Origin: Krasilnikovozyma curviuscula
Lineage: Eukaryota > Basidiomycota > Tremellomycetes > Cystofilobasidiales > Mrakiaceae
Length of the DNA: 64,000 nt
Assembly (NCBI GenBank): GCA_014825775.1
Contig: MVAQ01000013.1
Location: forward strand, 62,001 to 126,000
Direction of reading: 5' to 3'
Of this stretch, positions 58,056 through 64,000 are shown in pieces. The first letter of the stretch is position 1; every line of letters begins with the position of its first letter. The notes under the pieces are model-generated. The model made no database searches. It saw nothing but the letters and a program-made list of their open reading frames with translations, and was not told the DNA's origin. Position numbers and translations under genes: made by a program.

Positions 58056-58383
58056 GGTCTGTGAGACAAGTTGTACTCCATTACTTAGAATTGAACGTCA
58101 AAGAAACAGAGACGATTATGCAGTTATCAAGCTCAAGAAGCAAGAAAAATTCAGAAATCCAGTTTCTGGGTGGCGCACAAATTTGTTTGCTCGAAACGAA
58201 TGCAACTGCAGCCCCCAACAGCGACTCGAACAGCTTGGAATCTTGACACTGATCAAGCGTTGGTTTGTTCAATTACTGCTAATCAAATCAATTGTCCGTT
58301 CTCATGCCTAGCAGTGGTAAAGAAAATACTGAGCTTGAACTAATCTACTTTCCGGTTTCTTTCAGAAGTAGAATTAATCGATC
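58056..58383. other. Intergenic region THI5-like gene / NOC4
   Basis: About 330 bp between two plus-strand genes. It contains the 3' flank of the first and the promoter of NOC4. Nothing else was recognised. Confidence 0.4.
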
Positions 58384-60838
58384 ATGGCTCCTCCCAGCTC
58401 TCTACCACCCTTGAAGAAGCGAAAGAAGACCATTGGAGCATCTGGATCTGGATCTGGCTCTTCCTCGAGCAAAGTAGCACAAATCCTCACTTTCGAGAAG
58501 CACTTGACGTCGTCTCCAGCAGATTTGAACCCAATCATCGAGATTCTCTCCATTTTGAAATCAGCTACTGCGACAGAGCCTGAAGTTGTACACAAGGCAA
58601 TCTGGGTGCTGCACAGGGTGTTTTCCCGTGTGCTGAGTGAAGAAGCCGAAGTTGCGAAGAGAGGCGAGCAAGGTGTTAAGGAAGTTAGGAAGTGGGTGCG
58701 GGAAAGACTAGAAGAATACGTGCAGGTTCTTGGTGGTCTCCTTCAGGACGATGAAAAGGATTTGAGAGTGAGTTATTAGCTCGCGCAACATTCTGTCAGC
58801 ATCGGCTGATTGACTTTGTTCATCTTTCTGTCAGCAATCTGCTCTATCCCTCCTGCTTTCTCTTTTAGCACCATTATCTGATATCGCAACATACACCACC
58901 GTCCCACCTCGTCCTCAGTACAATACTCAACACCTGCGCGCTGTAGCCAAGTTCCTCCTCTTCTCACCTCCATCATTCCGCCAGTCCTCAACATCTGAGA
59001 CAAACTTCCTCATTCCAGACATTCTCCTTTCTTTGAAGGAGAAAATTTTCCTTCAGGGAAACTGGGACGTGCGCTGGGGCTTCTTGAAGGAATGTGCAGT
59101 CTTGTGCCGCCCGTACCTCCCATCAAAACATCGGCAGGAAGGCACTGAAGTCCAAATTCCACCCAAAGAACTTTCGGTAAACCTCCTCTCAATCCTAGAA
59201 GTTCTCCCGCCTATCCCGGCTACAGCGAAGGAAATGAAATCGTTCTATCTTCCATCCCTAAGCGCCAAACCACCGTCTGCAGGACCTGCCTCTACGGAAA
59301 AGGCAAAGAAGGAGGGTGATGAAGATGACTGGAGAACGTATTTCGATTCAGACTCTGAAGATTCGGATGATGAAGCTGGTCCTTCAAAGTCGTCTAACAA
59401 AAAGGGTGCGAAAGGGAAGGGAAAGAAAGCTGCAGGGGAGAAACCAGCAAAGAGGGTATACGCTCTCAGTGTATGGGAGTCTGTACATTCAGTAGACTCT
59501 CAAAGGGCTATTTTTACTGAGGTCTGGATGGCTGTGTTGACTTTGGGGTAAGGCTGCTCCCCTATCATCCTGACTTTTGAGTTGACACTGGACTGACTTT
59601 ACTCACTCTCCAAACAGAATGGATGCTAACCAGGCCAGAAGAATCCTTTTGATTTTGCATCACTCTGTCTTGCCTTCTATGGTCAAGATTCGTGCTGTTC
59701 ATACTGCTGATTGGTTGAGCGAATGGGTTGACAAAGGTGAGCTATTTGGCGTCTACCTTCTGGGGTGCCTGCTGACTATGACTGAATTCCTCACAGGTGG
59801 TCCCCTCGGACTTCTCGCACTCAACAGCTTGTTTGTCCTTATCAGAGACTACAACCTTGACTATCCAGACTTCTACACCCGTCTGTACTCATTCTTGGAT
59901 CGAGGTGTTTTGCATGGAAGGTACAGAGGACGATTTTTCCGTCTCATGGACGTTTTCTTGTCATCTACGTGCGTCTCAATCTTGTTTGATCTTTCTTAAC
60001 TTGTACTTTAGATTTTCTGACCATTCTTTCGGTTTATTGATTCCTTGTCTGCAGGCATCTTCCCGCCAACTTGATTGCATCTTTCATTAAACGTCTCGCT
60101 CGACTCTCACTCTCAGCATCACCTTCGGGAATTGTCATGGTTATTCCGTTCATCTACAACTTGTTAAAGGTCCATCCAGGTTGCATGGTCATGATCCACA
60201 GGGATGTATATGGCAACGGTGTCATTCCCGAAGGCAAAGATGGGGAAGTCATCTTCGAGAGGCAGATTGGTGAAGGTAGGCTGCGAGATCCTGAATTTGA
60301 TTGTGTGTTTCTGATGTAGCTAAAGTTCACCAATTTTGTTCTTTACTACCGTCCACCAGACTTGTACGACGCAACCGCACTCGACCCACTGGACTCCAAG
60401 GCAATCGACTCCTCCCTCTGGGAACTATCGACTCTCCAATCACATTATTCATCTTCAATCTCTACAATGGCTAAGATCTTTTCTGAGGTCTTCACTAAGC
60501 CTAAGTTCGGGATGGAAGATTTCTTGGACCATACGTATAGTACTGTAAGTCCATTTGACTGCTTATCTTACCGCTCATGGAAGATAGGTCTAACTATCCT
60601 CTTTCTGAATTTGTAGTTGTTCGAAACTGAGACTAAGAGAAAATTGAAGAAGGATCCAGCTTTAGCGATCTCCCCCATCGATGCTGCCGCATTTTTCCCA
60701 ACCCGGAAAGTCGCTACCACTAAACGACCACGCAGTGGTGACGAAGATGACGAAGAAGGGGACAAGGATGTTGCCGTTGATGTGGTTGGTGGTGATATCG
60801 TCTCAGAGCTATGGACTTTCGGTGACAAGGCGTGGTAG
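58384..60838 (+). CDS. NOC4: Nucleolar complex protein Noc4
   Basis: Noc4 forms a heterodimer with Nop14 and is needed for 40S pre-ribosome maturation and export. The protein begins MAPPSSLPPLKKRKKTIGAS, a basic nuclear-localisation-like start. Armadillo/HEAT-like helices follow (IIEILSILKSATATEPEVVH, WVLHRVFSRVLSEEAEVA). An acidic/basic insert is DSDSEDSDDEAGPSKSSNKK. The conserved CBF/Mak21-like domain reads MDANQARRILLILHHSVLPS, GLLALNSLFVLIRDYNLDYP, FYTRLYSFLDRGVLHGRYRG, FFRLMDVFLSSTHLPANLIA, FIKRLARLSLSASPSGIVMV and IPFIYNLLKVHPGCMVMIHR. The C terminus has SSLWELSTLQSHYSSSISTM, KIFSEVFTKPKFGMEDFLDH and ELWTFGDKAW. The stop codon is at 60836-60838. The domain order is that of Noc4; Noc3/Mak21 were excluded by the compact size and the FIYNLLKVHP motif. 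Confidence 0.94.
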
Positions 60839-61087
60839 ATTGTTATCTCTCTTCTTCATGACGATGCACATCCCTTCTACTTTCCAGACTTAAAAAATAC
60901 TGCAATTTAAACCTTCAGCGTTACCTCTCTTCGTCCAGTTTGTTTCCCTAATCTTTTGACGAGGATTCGAAACATTGAGGGGTTTTTCTTTTTGTTGTCT
61001 TTTAATTTTTCAAGGACCCACCCAATGGGATCTGTCGCCTTGGTTGAGCCTGCTCTCGAACAGTAACATCACACTCAGCTATCCAAA

Positions 61088-61843
61088 ATGAGACCAACTT
61101 TTGCTCCAAGAGCTGGTATGCCACCAAGTAAGTCGTCTACTCTTCTTCCTACCTAGCATAAATTGACCAGAGATTGACGATTTTACTTTGTTTGATTTTC
61201 AAAGTGCCATCCTACGTGAGTTTTTGAACCTAGACGTTGAAATTTGGGCTTGGATTTGTAATGGAATTGGTACTGATATAGTGTACTTTGTTTCCTTGGT
61301 CTGTTTGTGTTTTACGGTTGGGATTTACAGATGGGATGGTGGGGTCAAGGTGTCACTCCAATGAAAGGCGTTGCTGAGTACAGTGAGTCCTCCTCTTCTT
61401 GTAATCCTGTCATTCTCACGTTCCAGTTCAGTGGTCTCTGACATCATTATGGGTCTTTTCTCGTGTGCGTTTGAATCATAGCCATCTCCCACTTCCGAGT
61501 GAAGCCAATGAAGGGCGCTTTCTCTGGTTACCTCATCCACGGAACTAAGAGAGTCCTCAGACAGGCCATCTTCGCTGTCCCAGTCTACTTTGCTTACAAG
61601 GCTACTTCTGAATGGGCTAATGCCAAGTCACACGTATGTCCCAGCTCTCAGGCGTGGTTCGATATGGATATCAGAGGCAGGACTGACGAATTGCTTTTCT
61701 TCTTCCCATGTTGCCTCTTAAATATCTCTCTCTCAACCTGGATTCTTCTTTCTGGCTTACTCTCTTAGTACTACAACTCCAAAGCTGGTCACCGTGAGGC
61801 TCAACTCGCTGAAGAGGCTGAACACGCCGCCGCCGGTCACTAA
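61088..61843 (+). CDS. QCR8: Cytochrome bc1 complex subunit 8
   Basis: A small inner-membrane subunit of respiratory complex III that contacts cytochrome b (UQCRQ in animals). Five exons: 61088-61127, 61205-61215 (11 nt), 61331-61382, 61482-61633 and 61769-61843. The joined protein is about 109 residues: MRPTFAPRAGMPPMPSYMGW, then WGQGVTPMKGVAEYTISHFR, VKPMKGAFSGYLIHGTKRVL, the single membrane span QAIFAVPVYFAYKATSEWA, and YYNSKAGHREAQLAEEAEHA. YMGWWG, GI/VxxY, the Pro-x-x-Gly-x-F turn and the YNxxYSKAGR/HRE end all match yeast Qcr8. The C-terminal tail is Ala/Glu-rich and slightly longer than in yeast. Skipping the 11-nt exon would shift the frame. Confidence 0.93.
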
Positions 61844-62595
61844 AAACCCTCAGGTCCTTAAAAAGCAAAAAGACTCGATGGGAAGATAGTTACTGGTCGT
61901 GAGCTAAAGAAGGAATGTGATAGGTTCTCGGACACCGTAAACTTAGATGGAATGGACTATTTTCACCTTCAGGTTTGGTGTGGCAGGTGCTGATGCAAGG
62001 CGGCGCACAGGCCTTGACTCAGGGCTTGAGAGCTTCTCTGCAACACCGTTTGAGAATGGTATTTCGCAAGTGCTTTTGTTTTTGTTTCACCTGTGCCATC
62101 GTTGCTGGTCTCACATTGTTTTGGTATCACAGTTGCCGCGTTAACAGGGAGGGACTTCGCGACAAACCTCAGCACGTAACTTATTGTGAATTCTGATTTC
62201 GGTATGACTGCTGTGAGAATCCTGTAGCTACTAGTTATGGAATTAGTGTGCTTTCAATATCCTGACACTCTATCTCGGTTCCCTCTATTGCGGACGCCGT
62301 GCGTGCATGATCCTCGCGTGTTTACCATCTCCTCCCAGTCCCGACAGCTCTCCCACTGCTCCTTCAACTCACCCACTAGGCGAGCTTCGCATCGGTAAAA
62401 CTTCTGTTCTGGTGGCTGATCGGTAAAGAGACATCGGCAACCTAACCACTAAACGCCAAGAGATAAGACCTTGGTATTCTGAGTGTTCTGCTCCCGCCTC
62501 AACGGCCCATATATTTGAGGCAGCTCTTGCTCCTCTTCTTTTCCCGTCCCTTCCTTACTATACTCTGAAATCTTCCTTGGGCTCACCTTCTTACC
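61844..62595. other. Intergenic region QCR8 / anion symporter
   Basis: About 750 bp. Three imperfect copies of ATCGGTAAA/ATCGGCAAC occur at 62391-62442 and may be regulatory sites of the downstream transporter. A minus-strand stretch at 62430-62460 resembles the D-arm of a tRNA but has no matching T-arm. No protein was recognised. Confidence 0.4.
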
Positions 62596-64000
62596 ATGGC
62601 AGCTTCCCCAAAGAGATCTGTAGGTCTTCAGAGTTGTTCGTGGGTTCCGATTAGAGGCTGACTTGACCGTCGAATCTGCCGATTGCCTGTAGATTATGTC
62701 CTGGATTTGGGACAACGACTCTGACGAAAAGTCAGAGGCCGAGAAGAAGTTCTTGCGAAAGCTTGACTTCTTCATCCTCTTCTCTTCGTGTTTGGGATTC
62801 TTGTAAGATGTCTCGGAATGGATTTCCACCCCCTTGTTCGCTGAAATCGAAGAGTCTGACATTGGCCATTCATTGTTGTGTCAGTCTCAAATACGTTGAC
62901 CAGACGAACATTGGTGAGTGTGTTTAACTTCACTGCCACCGGTGTGGTACGTCCTCGCGCTTGGCTAACTGCAGATTGATTGTTCTTTGCCACAGGTAAT
63001 GCCTACATTTCTGGGATGAAGGAAGACTTGGGCATTATGGCGAATGAATATACCATCATGGGTACATGCTACGTAAGTTGCGTCTGGTAGATTCGCGCGA
63101 TATCATCTGTTGTTGACATCCATTCCGTCCGATGCACTTTTCCTTCCGCCTCGCATAACCGCAGACCATCTCTTACGCCATTGGCCAAATCCCGGGTAAT
63201 ATCATGGTCTTGAAGGTAAATGGGAATTGCCGGATGACTCTCGCAGTCGCTACTAGTTGCCGCTGAGCTCAGTTTACTTTTCTTGCAGATTCGACCGTCC
63301 ATCTGGCTTGCGATGCTTGAGATCGGCTGGGGAGCTTTCACTTTCGCTCAAGCAGGTGCTAAGACCTCTGGTCAAATGATGGCTTTCAGATTCGTGAGTT
63401 CGACATCCTTCACATTGTTCATCTCACTTTTGCGCGTACCCAGACAAGCTGATGCTCGTCCCAATCTTTCACGCTGTATCTCGTTGACTGAAGATGATCG
63501 GACTGTTCGAAAGCAGCTTCTTCACAGTCATCCTTTATGTCCTTTCTTCTTGGTACAACAAGGTTCGTAACCTCCCCGATTAGTCTCAATGAGGATTCCT
63601 TGCTCTGGCGAGATCGCTGACACCGTTACAACCCCCGTTTTCCCTATATCACTGCAGGCTGAACTAGGAAAACGCATGAGTATCTTCTACTTGTGTGCTT
63701 CAGTTGGATCTGCGACTTCAGGATGGATGCAGGCAAGTTTTAGAGAGGGTTTAGCCTGTTCCTCGATGGAAACCCGCTTACAGTCTTGTCTTGCTCCAAA
63801 ACAGGCCGCTATCTACAAATCTATGAACGGGATTCATGGAATGCCTGGTTGGCGTTGGCTCTACATATTGTGTGGTGTCATGACAGTTCCTGGAGCGTTG
63901 TCCATCCTGTTCTTCATCCCTGACACCCCGGAGACCACCAAAGCATTCTACTTGACGGAGGACGATATCGCCATCGCCAAGGACCGTATGGTCAGAGCCA
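62596..64000 (+). CDS. Anion:cation symporter family permease (Dal5/Tna1 type), 3' truncated by window
   Basis: A twelve-helix plasma-membrane permease of the ACS branch of the major facilitator superfamily; relatives import allantoate, nicotinate, pantothenate or biotin. Exon 1 is MAASPKRS, and the next encodes IMSWIWDNDSDEKSEAEKKF, then LRKLDFFILFSSCLGF. FLKYVDQTNIGNAYISGMKE is the family hallmark in the helix 1-2 region. MGTCYTISYAIGQIPGNIMV, IRPSIWLAMLEIGWGAFTFA, FTVILYVLSSWYNKAELGKR and MSIFYLCASVGSATSGWMQA follow, then GMPGWRWLYILCGVMTVPGA and FFIPDTPETTKAFYLTED (after helix 6). Only the first half of the protein is present; the second bundle lies beyond 64000. The substrate cannot be decided from this half. 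The ATG at 62596 sits in a good context (CC before ATGG). Confidence 0.85.

Noticed and set aside
62400..62470. Possible minus-strand tRNA (TGGCGTTTAGTGGTTAGG resembles a D-arm/box A)
   Set aside because: No acceptable T-arm, box B or acceptor pairing could be found downstream.

Overview
The window is nuclear DNA from an intron-dense fungus. Almost every gene is cut by short GT-AG introns (mostly about 50-120 nt), and the gene set (ATG11, EBP2, NOC4, mL41, QCR8, LAA1, a C-terminal-motor kinesin, ACR2/ACR3) is fungal. The very high intron density with tiny exons, the branch points resembling CTGAC/CTAAC, and the F-box-like gene style suggest a basidiomycete, perhaps a tremellomycete-like yeast. 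That placement is inference from gene style, not from a database match. All gene models below were assembled by eye from conserved protein sequence and splice signals.

Layout. 1-1000: no gene recognised. 1000-20573: four consecutive minus-strand genes, RLI1/ABCE1 (ribosome recycling), LAA1/HEATR5 (AP-1 accessory HEAT-repeat giant), an Srs2/UvrD-type helicase and a DHA1-like major facilitator. 20574-22431: a 1.9-kb gene-poor stretch. 22432-23618: ribosomal protein uS15 (RPS13). 24546-27184: a divergent arsenic-detoxification pair, ACR3 (arsenite efflux) and ACR2 (arsenate reductase). 27511-30429: a kinesin-14. 31439-33115: a glyoxylate/2-hydroxyacid reductase. 34093-35047: an orphan single-pass membrane protein. 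35618-39171: phosphatidylinositol-4-phosphate 5-kinase. 39590-41054: an aldo/keto reductase that lacks the segment with the catalytic histidine. 41543-44685: a RecQ helicase. 44868-45974: an F-box-like protein. 46341-50924: ATG11. 51742-53611: EBP2. 54234-54987: mitochondrial ribosomal protein mL41. 55553-55638: an intron-containing tRNA-Trp. 56432-58055: a THI5/NMT1-like binding-fold protein. 58384-60838: NOC4. 61088-61843: QCR8. 62596 to the window end: a Dal5/Tna1-type anion:cation symporter, cut by the window edge.

Most genes are unrelated housekeeping functions. The only clear functional cluster is ACR2-ACR3, which share a promoter of about 270 bp. Ribosome biogenesis and translation are well represented (RLI1, RPS13, EBP2, NOC4, mL41, tRNA-Trp), but these genes are scattered.

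The most unusual structural signal is micro-exons. Exons of 10, 11, 11, 12 and 24 nt are needed to rebuild conserved motifs in the THI5-like gene, QCR8, RLI1, SRS2 and RLI1 respectively. Two introns appear to use GC-AG boundaries. The aldo/keto reductase without its catalytic histidine and the orphan membrane protein are the best leads for unexpected biology. I found no transposon, CRISPR array or obviously novel multi-gene system.
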